A DNA stretch of 64,000 nt from Clonostachys chloroleuca (taxonomy: Eukaryota > Ascomycota > Sordariomycetes > Hypocreales > Bionectriaceae): NCBI GenBank assembly GCA_037952775.1, contig JBANAY010000003.1, positions 14,322,001 through 14,386,000 of the forward strand, in the 5' to 3' direction. Below are positions 11,614 through 21,092 of this stretch, in pieces; positions within the stretch are counted from its first letter, which is position 1; every line of letters begins with the position of its first letter. Under the pieces are notes generated by a model. That model was not told where the DNA came from and made no database searches. It saw only the letters and a list, made by a program, of their open reading frames with translations. The position numbers were made by a program, and so were the translations under genes.

Positions 11614-12731
11614 TCAGGTTTTGCCAAAATAGAACTCGCGGGCATCGCCGAATGCCTTTTGCATTTCCGACGTCAATCCTGTCGCCAGGTGAGAAAAAAT
11701 GGAATTGTGCGGAGCCAGATCCGTCACATGCAGCTTGACGCGGTTCTCTTTTACTTCAGACATCTCTTGAGCAAAGGCCTGAGTAGACTCGTATAATCCT
11801 TCGATACCCCTTACATGAATGAAGAAGGGTATCGGGGTTTTGAATGGGTGGTGCAGAGGAGAGATGTAGGCAACCACCTTGCTCGACGGGCCCTCTTCCG
11901 GCATATACGCCTCTGCACCCCATTGAAGCATTTCTGACACCAAAATGTCCGCGTCAATATTGGCCTGCTTCCGATAGTCTCCTCCGGCCGTGTTGGTGAC
12001 ATGCACCCAAGGCGACCATAATATTGCACCCATGGGCGGAGCAAGGACCTGCTGCTGCTCGAGATAACGAACCAGACCGATGGTGAGGTTACCCGCTGCA
12101 GAGTCGCCCGAAAGAATGATGTTTTGCGGGCCGTATCTCAAGGACACAATGTAGTTGTAGAACGTAACCAGGTCCTGTAGCGCTGCGGGGAAGCGACTGC
12201 TGTGATCCTCTACAACTCGGTACTGGGCCAAAAACAGGCGGGTTGCTTTGAAGTCCTGCATCACAAAGTGACACAGCATCTAACCGTTAAAGTCGGAGCC
12301 GAGAGCGATGACAAATGCGCCTCCAGGAAAACGGACGACCACCTTCTCGTTCCGCAGATCTTCTAAAGACTTAGGGGGCTTAGGTACCAGAGTCCGCCCA
12401 CAGTGGCTGGTTTTATGGATGCGTCGGCCGCCAGCGCGCCCTTGTACAACTGTTCATCACCAGGAGGGACTCTGGAGAGATGCTCATTGGCCTTGAGTTG
12501 GCTCGCCTCCACTGCCCTTTTATCCGTGGACCGAGTATGCACTTGGTAGAGGAGAAGCTCACGGACCAACCTAACGAAGAGGCTAATTCGGAAAGGCAGG
12601 TTTGGTAATGGGCGAAATGCCTGAAAACAATACCTCAGTGAGAAGAACAAAAGCGCAGGCGTCTTGATCAGGAGAACAAAGGCAATATAAATCGTCTTGT
12701 ATGGCTGGGTACACTATATCGAAGGAATCAT
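11614..12731 (-). pseudogene. alpha/beta-hydrolase esterase (CE10-like), broken
   Basis: Minus-strand protein of the hormone-sensitive-lipase/CE10 type. It begins with a hydrophobic N-terminus (YKTIYIAFVLLIKTP) that could be a membrane anchor. The oxyanion-hole segment is degenerate (RFPGGAFV where HGGG is usual), the nucleophile motif is GDSAAG, and a C-terminal APHNSIF supplies the catalytic His. The total length from the ATG at 12731 is one base short of 373 codons. Breaks are TAG at 12714-12716, TAG at 12280-12282, and a minus-one shift in or beside the G run at 12374-12378. The degenerate HGGG and two stops argue for genuine loss of function. Confidence 0.8.
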
Positions 12732-14447
12732 GGCTGCGGGTTCAGAAATGAGCATGTCAAGACAAAGAAAACGGTGAGTTGACGCTTTTGAGGCTTTCAA
12801 TTTCCAAGAATGGATTGAATGGATTGCGGACCGGATCGGAGGCTTTGCATGTAACGGTCAGCCTCATTTCCTTGCAATCCTCCGTCGGACATTAAGGCCA
12901 CTCAAAGTCTTAACAAAATACAACTTTGAAACCATACAAGAGTGAGATTATTTTATCATTCGCCCATTTTGCGCAATACGGGAGGTTAGGATTGTCCATA
13001 CTTCGGCAGGTTGGTGCTGCTTTCCTTGATCGCTTCTGTGAGAGGTTGATGCCGTGCACTACCAGATTGGCAAAAACTAACAAGTTATCAACTATCGCCG
13101 TTTCTCTGGAATTGAGGCTGGTTTCAAGTGCGTACATTTATTCTGAACTGATCAGCGATCCTCAAGCTTAAGAGCAGCAGCGTTCATGATGGTTGCTAGG
13201 ACTGCAACCCAAATAAGTCCCTCGGTGCGAGTCACTTTAATGCATACTTCACAAAATCATATCAGTAAAACACCTATCAAACATGTTATATATATGGAGG
13301 CAAAGAGGAATCGTATGGGTAGGCAGAAGATGTAAGCTAGTGTCTCACCTCTCAAGGAGTATTAGGCAACTTTGCAATATGTTACTACACACGGGAAAGA
13401 CAAAAACCGTTCGCCAACTGGAATCGGCACCAGTGTGGTTCGCTGTTTTCCGTGTTTTTACGCTGCGCATAGCTGGCAATAACACTACTCTCTTAGCTAC
13501 AGTCTCTAACTCTTTTAACTAGCAACTACATGACGATCTTCGTCATATGATCTCTCTGACCAACGGTAGAATAAGCAAAGACCCAACGATACTATCTAAC
13601 TACACTAAAGCCCGATAGTAACCAACTCGTCACAATTGAGCGCTCTATGCGAGCTGCGCCTTAACGTGTGCGTTACGACGCCATAGGAAATTGGCCTGGG
13701 CAAGCTATATAAATCCTTACAGTTAGAGCAAAGCATAGCATCAGAAAGGGGAGTTTCTGCTAGCCGTCAGCCCTGCATAGGCGCACACCAACACCAGAAA
13801 ATCGAGAACAACCCTATAAAAGGATATTAGTAATATGCCTTTTAAGAAGCAGAGCAAAGGGGAGTTGAATCTGAAATCTTAGTATAAGTTTGAATCATCA
13901 GCATTATGTACACTAGGGAGATCTGTTCAACCTAGTGCGTATAGCATCTGCTTTGTGCACTCCCTTTAAATTACCTAGGCTCTAGAGCTTATCTCAGACT
14001 GGAGATTGATGGAGTTGTTGTGTGCAATACTGTGTGGGGAATGGCGGTGGGCCTGTAAAATGAATTATAGAATGAATGAGCTCGGAACGTCTGGCCAATG
14101 AACAAAGCGAGCCGTCTGGAGATAATATTCGCTTGGTGGAGCTGATGCGTACTATAACGAAATATGGTCCCAGTATCAGGCCACCCCCAAGTTCAGAAAT
14201 AGTCCCTTGGATACGGGAGCAGATGAGCAGTGATTCTCAGCTCCAAGCTAGGTAATTATTAAGCCCTATCCCGTGCACTTTCTTACCCTTATACTAAAAT
14301 TTCATAGAAGGCATATAAAAAAGACCTCTGTGCTTATTACAATAATAGTAATGATCTAAAAGGTCTATCCTATGTACTATTCTTAAACCTTTTATCCTTG
14401 TTTCTAGTCTAATTACTTTATTCTTAATGCAATCCATTATTATTTAT
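12732..14447. other. intergenic, no gene recognised
   Basis: About 1.7 kb without a convincing ORF. One copy of the dispersed CCAAT-type motif lies at 14081-14101. The last 150 bases are AT-rich. Confidence 0.45.
14081..14101 (+). repeat. dispersed CTCG..GGCCAATGA motif copy
   Basis: CTCGGAACGT followed by CTGGCCAATGA, a variant of the motif that recurs about ten times in this window. Similarity to the copy at 42,213 extends over about 22 bases. Confidence 0.45.
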
Positions 14448-14846
14448 TGTGACGAGCTGGGCTCTATCTAACTATAGGGTAGCTAGATAGTGGCCGACTT
14501 TGTTATCCGTTGGTGCAGGGAGATCGAGCAGGTCAATCCATCAGTCGCTAGTTTACAGAGTTGGAGGATGTAGGTAAGAGACTGTAATGTTATTAATAAC
14601 TAGCGAGTGTATCTATCTAGAGAATGAATGTTCATATATATATCTATGCTGTGTTCCTTGACCTGTTCCAGATTACCTAGATCAAGCAGTCGCTCTGCTC
14701 GATCTTCCCCAGATCAGAAAGATTGGACGACGCTCTGTGCAATCTGCTCCAGATTGCCCAGGTCGCTCGGACATGCTTTTCTCCGCTCCGTTGGCTGACT
14801 CATCTTGGTGTGGCCGCCTCCAGGCCATTCAGCCAGGGTCGTGACA
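14448..14846 (-). mobile_element. solo LTR of a retrotransposon
   Basis: Read on the minus strand, the segment starts TGTCACGACCCTGG and ends GCTCGTCACA. These are the TG..CA boundaries and near-palindromic ends of fungal LTRs, 399 bp in total. The inside holds semi-repeated CCAGATTxCCxAG(A/G)TC units. No internal retroelement sequence lies on either side and I saw no perfect target duplication. It is much less AT-biased than the Gypsy LTRs at 47-58 kb, so it is a different and probably younger family. Confidence 0.6.
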
Positions 14847-14849
14847 AAA

Positions 14850-15060
14850 GGCTAGGAATGGGATATAGATTTTAGGTCTATCCTTTATTATACTTAAGTC
14901 CAGGAAGTTTTTAAACCTTACAATGTCATGTTTTAAAGTCACTGGGCAACCAGAAGAAATAAAGATGACACTGGATTGTTTATTGTCACTGTAAAGTAAG
15001 GTTAAAGTAGATAAACTCTTAATAAAATATATAATAGCGTCTTAAGAAGTTAAAAATTAA
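14850..15060 (+). pseudogene. mutated relic of a DUF3176-type gene
   Basis: Nucleotides 14850-14965 align well by eye with 40458-40570 of the DUF3176 gene, for example AATGTCATGTTTTAAAGTCAC against AATGTCACGCTTCAAAATCAC. Most differences are C-to-T or G-to-A with the A/T copy here, as RIP produces. Alignment weakens after about 15000. It has no open frame. Confidence 0.6.
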
Positions 15061-15185
15061 AAGTTAAGAAACTAATAATTGTTGAAAGTTCTTATAGATA
15101 GTAGGTGACAGGTAATAGTTTACAGATAAACTGCATAGGTGGAGAATAGATGTAATGTATATACTTATTGCATTTGGATAAATTA

Positions 15186-15350
15186 CTGAAACACTGTCAG
15201 CTCGCAAAATCGAGTGAATGAGAGAATAGTTGTCTCTGACAAGCTTCATTTTTCTCAGCCTTAGTATAGATCCACCTGGCTCTCTAGTGCTTACAGGAGA
15301 ATTTTTTACTTTGGGAAGTAGTAATTGCCGAGCTCTAACCTCTCCACCAA
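15186..15350 (+). repeat. dispersed ~165-bp repeat, copy B
   Basis: Aligns over its length with 50683-50851. Both start CTGAAACACT(G/A)TCAGCTCG, share the block 'agatc(c/t)acct(g/a)gctctctag', and end with GAGCTCTA..ACCTCTCCAC. The short antisense ORF across it (15064-15399) is a by-product. No terminal repeat or coding capacity was seen. Origin unknown; possibly a MITE or SINE-like unit. Confidence 0.65.
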
Positions 15351-15620
15351 CTGCACCGCCATGCCCCTGCGCCACGATAATGCTTAGCCAGCGTAACAAT
15401 CCCAGCGGGAGGTATAATCTCGGTCTCGGACTTTAGCCATTTATGTAGGCGCTAGGAGATAAATAGTAGAAACAATATCCAATAGTGTTAACTGTTTCAT
15501 AGTTGTCAGACTGCCGCATGACTGGGAGCTAATGGACGCCTTACCTTTAAAAAGAGTAGGTTAAAAGTAACAAAAAGAGACCACTGTGTCCCTGATTTAC
15601 TGTAAATGAAGTAAGCAAAG

Positions 15621-15629
15621 ATATATAAA
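15621..15629 (+). promoter_or_regulatory. TATA box of GPI-protein gene
   Basis: ATATATAAA lies about 190 bases before the ATG at 15809, followed by a pyrimidine/CAA-rich leader (ACAAGCAACACAAGC). Confidence 0.5.
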
Positions 15630-15808
15630 GGCCGGAGAGATCGCGGTATAGTGTCAAACTTATCTCAACAAGCAACACAAGCGACCTATCTAATTAAAGA
15701 ACTTCAAAAACACACCAACATTCTACATCTTTAGCAGTTCAAACCTATCCATTCAGGTCACCCATTTCCTCCATTTTTTAAGACCCAAACCTAATTGACT
15801 TCAAAAGG

Positions 15809-16450
15809 ATGCGCTTCAACAGTTTCCTGGTTGAAATTACAGCTCTTCTGGCAGCTGCTATTCCTGCGGACGCTGCTCGCGCCAGTAGCAGCACATTCGT
15901 GGACAAGAAGGCTACCTCTACTGTTTTCATTCCACCTGCTAGCACGGGCAAGGGTGCCCTGTACGCCTCCATACTCACTGAGTCCGCATCCACGACGCAA
16001 TATCTGCTCGGCTGCGAGGCCAACTGGAGCGCTCCCAGAAGTTGCAATGGGGATTTCAAGGGCGTCACTCTTACTAAAGGGCCTTCAATGGTCTACGTCG
16101 CCCTCGCCGGCACTACCTATGACTGCACTCTCAATTCCAACAATGCCGTTTGCGCCACGAAGACGGCTAGCAGTGGCCAACCATCGACCACCACTATTAC
16201 CGAGACCAGTAAGTGGATGACTCCTGTCACGGTTGTGGACACTCGTGTCAAGGTCTGTAGGATGACGAAGAGAAAGAACAAGCCATCTACGACATCGTGC
16301 TCTGTACGGGCGATCAACGCCACGGTCGCGGAGGACAGCGGTGACACCGATGAAAGCGCCGCTCTTGCCCTTCACAGGCAGAACACCACCGGCATTGCCG
16401 CCGTAGCTGTTGCTCTGGCCGCCTATGTTGGAACTATTCTTCTCTTTTAG
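15809..16450 (+). CDS. secreted, probably GPI-anchored cell-surface protein, 213 aa
   Basis: An uninterrupted 213-residue ORF without introns. Residues 1-22 are a signal peptide ending in PADA-A. The mature part is Ser/Thr/Ala-rich with paired cysteines (CEANWSAPRSC, DCTLNSNNAVC, CRMTKRK..TSC). The last ~20 residues are hydrophobic after a small-residue stretch, the architecture of a GPI-attachment signal. NATVA and QNTTG are possible N-glycosylation sites. I recognise it only as a generic fungal GPI-type surface protein, without known enzymatic function. The ATG context (AAGGATG) and the TATA box at 15621 support this start. Confidence 0.8.
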   Translation: MRFNSFLVEITALLAAAIPADAARASSSTFVDKKATSTVFIPPASTGKGALYASILTESASTTQYLLGCEANWSAPRSCNGDFKGVTLTKGPSMVYVALAGTTYDCTLNSNNAVCATKTASSGQPSTTTITETSKWMTPVTVVDTRVKVCRMTKRKNKPSTTSCSVRAINATVAEDSGDTDESAALALHRQNTTGIAAVAVALAAYVGTILLF

Positions 16451-17342
16451 AAGAAGATGTTACTTCAGAAGACGTTAATAAACTGATTGGGTGTTATGCA
16501 ATTATAATGAGGGTAAACCTACTGCGAAAAAATACAGACTCCAAGATGTATACGAGAATAGGTCTAGGGCATATTACTGGAGAGATTGAGAGCGCATAGG
16601 AGTAGGTTCGGTTGGGTAGCCTAGCCCATAATAGAGATTTACTGTTAGATAAATGGCCGGGCTCCAGACTTCTACGAAAATAGATAAATTTTCCTTTTGT
16701 TATTATTTCATTTCAGGCTCGTGAATACGCTGTGTTATTCTACGTCTAGTTTGGCTCGTCTGAAGACCAGGATGGCCTTAGTCAACTGATCGAATGCGGA
16801 TGTGCCGGCTAAAACAATAAATCATACTAAATTCCTTGTGATTGTTGCCTTTGTCTTGGTATTTGTATGTGTTGAATTTCTTTGTCGAGGCCGCTGTCCC
16901 AGCCACACTCTTCTGTAGGGCACAGTTGTGGTGTAGGGTGGTTGAATTTCCTTGACGGGACTCACTATTTACAAGTAGAATAAATATCACTTTGCCTTCT
17001 GAGAATTGCTAAGACGAGGTACTAGTTCGCTCTGATGGTACTTCGTTTAAACAAGAAACATAATGTGACTTATTCAAGGGTCTGAATTTTCCCTGGCATG
17101 TCCTGCCACGGCCTTTAAGCATCACTCTATTATATACAAAAAGGTAGCTTATGCCAGCGTTCTCTGAACAAGAATTGGAATTCACCAAGCCATCATCTTG
17201 AAAATGGGGAAACTCAAACTGGAAAGTCTACGAATGGTGATCTTCCCAGTGATTCCAGTTTTCTTCTAGTAAGACAGCTCTCCCAGGATATATACAAAAG
17301 ATGGTTAGTCAACGATGTTGAAGAATTGATTTTGATACTCAC
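16451..17342. other. intergenic between convergent genes
   Basis: About 0.9 kb. Short ORFs only. The right end may contain the last small exon of the CAP protein on the minus strand, which I could not place with confidence. Confidence 0.4.
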
Positions 17343-18174
17343 TAATTGCCATGCGGGGAGTAGCGGGCGACAACCCAAGTACCACTGTTGCCGGTAGCCT
17401 TGGCCATACCGAGCTTGGTGGTTTTCTTCCAAACAACTTGAGCTGTTGACTGGATTAGATACAATTGTCCAACATACGGATGGAGAGGATCATTTTGGGC
17501 AATTGCTTACTATAGTGGCTGTAGTTGGTGTCATCGATCACACCGCTAGTGTAATCACTCTTCTCGGAGTTGAAGGCGTTGACGGCGTTGAGGAAGGGAT
17601 TGTCGGAGTCAGACTGCATATAAAGGTTCTCACACTGACCAGTACCATCAGAGTGCGCCAACTTTCCGATAGAAACCAGGTGATCAGCCCATAACTTGAT
17701 ATCAGATGCGAGATCTGCGTCCCAGACAAGATCTGGGGAGCCAACCTCAGCATGGGCAGCTTTGTGGGCCTCGAGCGCAGCCTACTCGTCAAATATCAAT
17801 TCAGTGGCGAAGGAAGAGATGCTGAGGGGAGCCGCGGAAGAAGCAGCCTGCAAAGTGGACGAGACATTCGTCGAGGCCGCGACCACGGCGACCGTTGCGG
17901 GCGTTATGCTGGCGACGGAGATAGAGGTTGTAGATGCAACCGAAGGAATGGGCCCAATGGCGGTCGGGATGGTAGAGACAATGCTCTTCTTGGAAGTTGT
18001 CGGACTAGTTTGAATCAGGCTCGCAGAGCTAATAGGGGTGGAGGAACTGGGGATCCCAGGGCAACCGGCGGTGACGGTGAAGGTCACATAATCGGTGTGG
18101 ATTTTCTGGGAGCACGATTTCTTGGCCACGGCACTGCTCGCGAGAAGGAAAACTGCAAGAGTCGAAAAATGCAT
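17343..18174 (-). pseudogene. PR-1/CAP superfamily secreted protein with in-frame TAG
   Basis: Minus strand, ATG at 18174. A signal peptide (about 18 residues) precedes a Cys-containing head and a long Ser/Thr/Ala-rich linker. Then comes the CAP (SCP/TAPS) domain: AALEAHKAAHAEVG, LVWDADLASDIKLWADHL, GKLAHSDGTGQCENLY and, after a 68-bp intron (17443-17510), YTQVVWKKTTKLGMA. These match the conserved His/Glu and HYTQVVW features of PR-1 proteins, which in fungi export sterols or fatty acids. A TAG (17782-17784) separates linker and domain; CAG-to-TAG is the obvious origin. A weak in-frame intron (GTCTCG..GAGTAG) could remove it. The exon after the donor at 17342 is unclear. Confidence 0.75.
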
Positions 18175-18308
18175 TTTGAGGATTTGATGAGGAACGTCTG
18201 GTCCGACCAAATACAGGGAAAATTGCAAGAGACCGCAAAGAAGTGTCAATGTTGAGAAGGAGAAAAGTTTGATCAGGGAAACTCTCAACTCCATAACGAG
18301 GGATACGC

Positions 18309-18662
18309 CTAGTATTTTATTTCTTTAACATTGGGATTATAAGGATATACACCAGGAAACCAGGCTCTGCTCTTCATCCCATTAGCTCTGGGCCCAACTA
18401 AAAAAGGTGAAGCAACATGAAAGACAATGGAGCATCCTTGCATAGAAGTGAGGAATGAATCACGCTCAAGAAGATGAGCCTCAAAAAGCTTCAACTTGCT
18501 AGGATGCTGTGCATCCAACTTTTCCAGTGCGCAGAGCTTCTCTTTATTCTCAAGACTTTTTACCGAAGCATGAACAGTCCAGCCTAACTTAAGAAGCTGA
18601 CTAACGATATGAAGGCCAACATATCCGCTAGCCCCGGTCACCAAGGCAATCTTTGCCCTCAT
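18309..18662 (-). pseudogene. N-terminal fragment of NAD-dependent epimerase/aldehyde-reductase
   Basis: The minus-strand ATG at 18662 opens an extended-SDR Rossmann fold: KIALVTGASGYVGLHIVSQLL (TGxxGYVG cofactor loop) and, near residue 80, CSIVFHVASPFLVGP. These are hallmarks of GRE2/cinnamyl-alcohol-type reductases of about 330 residues. Similarity stops after 'VGP' and the ORF ends at 117 residues. Catalytic YxxxK and the substrate domain are missing. It is truncated, with the lost part replaced by sequence adjoining the CAP gene upstream region. Related enzymes reduce aldehydes and ketones with NADPH. Confidence 0.75.
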
Positions 18663-19233
18663 AGCTCTGGGTTATTAGAATTAGAATAGAATTATATAAT
18701 ATATATTGACATAGATTGAGCTACCTTATCTCCTTTTATAGTCACAGGACAAGAAGTCTTTACTCTATACAATATCTTTCCTTACAGAGAAATACCCATG
18801 TTATCCATGTCAGATTGCTCCATTTGAAGGCGGCCGCCTCAGCACTAGAATATCCCAGAGAACACTTTACCAATTATAGCCCCACTAAATGTTTTACGAG
18901 AGAGGGACTGTAGTAATTTGAAACCCAGATAACTAACCTACAGGGCTCTTATTTGTATCTCTTTCTTTGTTTATTTTCATTTTTCAGTTATCTTTAATTT
19001 TACTTATATCACTGCGCCAGACCTTTATATATGTGCCTACATATTGGCATAAGTATGTTCGGTTTTGTAACTTACACATGCGTATTAATTCATTCACATA
19101 CACAATGTTCCGCTCAGCTATGGTCCAGCTGCTTTCGTGCCTGCCATTGTCTCCGCTCCAAAAAGTCAGCGGTGGGTGCGATGATGTAGGGGCAACAGCA
19201 ATATATCTGTCATATAAGTCGCTAGTCCACACG

Positions 19234-19258
19234 AGCTCGTAAATCCTGGCTAATGAAA
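19234..19258 (+). repeat. dispersed CTCGTAAA motif copy
   Basis: GAGCTCGTAAATCCTGGCTAATGAAA, with the CCAAT-like part altered to CTAAT. It lies 120 bases upstream of a better copy. Confidence 0.45.
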
Positions 19259-19349
19259 CGCAAGCCGCCTTGGATAGTATCCTCGGTCTAGCCACACATC
19301 GAGTATCTTACCTCCATAAACCTAGTCCTGCTGAATCAACCTGTGAGGC

Positions 19350-19460
19350 TGACAACTCGTAAATTTGAGCCAATGAGAAGGCAGCTTATCTTGCATACAG
19401 GCTTTCCCCGATTTTAGTTCACTCAAATAGTTTGCTCCCTGGCGCTTACCTAGGGTGAGC
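19350..19460 (+). repeat. dispersed repeat, copy F
   Basis: CTCGTAAATTTGAGCCAATGAGAAGGCAGC, then a TCTTGCATACAGGCT segment and GCGCTTACCTAGG. It aligns by eye with 63020-63130, including the GCAGCYT and CTTACCTA blocks, so the repeat unit is at least about 105 bp. Confidence 0.6.
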
Positions 19461-19607
19461 TTCTGACGTGCAACTTAAACGCTGGTCTGGCTAGTGCTCG
19501 GCGTAACTGCAGGGCATGCGCATGGCTTATCTGCGTGGTGCATGCGGTTCAAGGGCTAGCATGGGGAGTCCCCATGCATTTCTCATTGAACACTACGAAA
19601 AGAGTTC

Positions 19608-20630
19608 AAAGAGCAAGATAATACCGATGCTGCTAGAGACGCAAAGGTTGCCGCAAAAGAGGCCGCAGAGGCAAGCAGGATCGCGGTCGACATGGTTCGG
19701 GAGCTGAGAAGAGCGGGGCAGAAAGGGCAGGTAGCGATGCCGTCGACCTACGCCGCAATAGCGGCCAGGGGTGTACTGCCATCTAGCATATGTAATACGC
19801 AAGGTCATAGAGCAACGCCGGCTCAAACCCTGCGCGAGATCATTGTGAACATCAGGAACCCTCTCGCTGTAGCTAACATCAGAGCCATGAACCCTCGAAA
19901 CCTCAAAGCTTATGTAGACCAGGCGATTGAACAAAGCGGCAATAAGCACATAAAGCATATCAGAGTAGCCTCAACTAACCAGCTCAAGAGCGGTGATTTG
20001 ATCATCAAGACAGCCACCACCGAGGACATAGAAGCATTAAGACAGTTTGCTGAAGACTAGGAACACCGGCTTGGCACCAACGCCGCGGTCAGAATTCCAA
20101 CTTACGGTATTCTCGCACATGGGATCCGGACCAGTTCCATCAACATGAAGACTTTGAACATAACAGAGACGAAATATTACAGGACAACAAGCCCTTTATC
20201 CCAAATACAAGCATCAAATATATTGGCTGGCTGACTCCGACATCGCCAACCAAGTCAGCATCATCGGTAATTATCGAGTTTACCAGGCTAGAGGATGCCA
20301 ACAAGATCATCGATGAAGGACTCATCTGGCAAGGAGAAGTCTTCCAATGCGAGCGATACGACAGACAGTGCCGTCTGAAGCAATGCTATCAGTGTCACAA
20401 ATACGGCCACATAGGAACCCAGTGCAAGGCAACAATCAAATGCGGCTACTGCGCCCAGGACCATGCGACTCGAGAATGCCCAAACAAGGCCAACAAGAAC
20501 ATGCGGAAATGCGCCGCATGCCATGGAGATCATGGCAAACCGTAATGCATGTCCTGCTACAATGCCAAAAATACTAGCGCCTTCGACGACAACTACTGGG
20601 GCCATACCCAGGAAGTCTTCGAAGAATAGT
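19608..20630 (+). pseudogene. Tad-like non-LTR retrotransposon ORF1 (gag-like) remnant
   Basis: The + strand shows, across shifting frames, an Ala/Lys-rich coiled segment, a central domain (RNPLAVANIRAMNPRNLKAYVD, then GDLIIKTATTEDIEALRQFAED) and three zinc knuckles near 20370-20540: CYQCHKYGHIGTQC, CGYCAQDHATREC, then CAACHGDHG. This is the ORF1 layout of fungal Tad-clade LINEs. TAG at 20058-20060 (TGG-like position), a minus-one shift near 20157 (run of T) and TAA near 20543 break it. No reverse transcriptase ORF follows, because the two-gene DNA transposon begins at 20979. Confidence 0.8.
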
Positions 20631-20978
20631 CAACGAGCGCAAATCAGCCGTCAAGGCCATCAAATTCATGGAACGAACACAGATCCTCGGGCAGTTCAGG
20701 ATCGAGACCTAACTAGACGAAGCCCTGCACTGGGGGGAGACTGGAGGTATATTGGACGCAGAAACGAGGAAACCGCCCCGTAGGAGCCGAAGAGCGCATG
20801 TACATCAATATTAGAACCACTATCCACAGAAGCTGGCAGGCGGAAGTAGATGGAGGTTGAAGTGGAAGAAGCGAGAATTTCGGGGACAGCTGGTTATGTT
20901 GGCATAACATGGCGAGGTGGGGCGTCACGGATTATCTGCGGCGCTTCGGCTGTTTGCCGGACCACGCTTACCGGGCAT

Positions 20979-21020
20979 TACGGCTGTATGGAGAAAAAAA
21001 CACTGCCCGAGTGCCATTTT
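20979..21020 (+). repeat. left terminal inverted repeat
   Basis: A 42-bp repeat, TACGGCTGTATGGAG followed by a seven-A run and CACTGCCCGAGTGCCATTTT. It is a perfect inverse of 24611-24652. The internal CACTGCCCGAGTG is itself nearly palindromic and could be a protein-binding site. Confidence 0.95.
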
Positions 21021-21092
21021 GACCCACTTCACCGCCTCAATACCAACAAACCACTCACAATAACATAACGTATCTCAAGCCCGTATTTCAAC

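Larger units (their letters stand above)
18663..19607. other. intergenic with dispersed-motif copies
   Basis: About 0.9 kb, AT-rich in its left half. No gene recognised. It holds two copies of the CTCGTAAA..CCAAT-like motif, at 19234 and 19350. Confidence 0.45.

Noticed and set aside
12926..13522. Short ORFs at 12.9-13.5 kb as a gene
   Set aside because: Both strands equally open, no domain, signal peptide or conserved splice sites.
15064..15399. 111-codon antisense ORF
   Set aside because: Covers the dispersed repeat copy B and AT-rich DNA; composition explains it.
17752..18255. 167-codon + strand ORF
   Set aside because: Antisense to the Ser/Thr-rich linker of the CAP protein; its Arg/Gly repeats reflect that complement.
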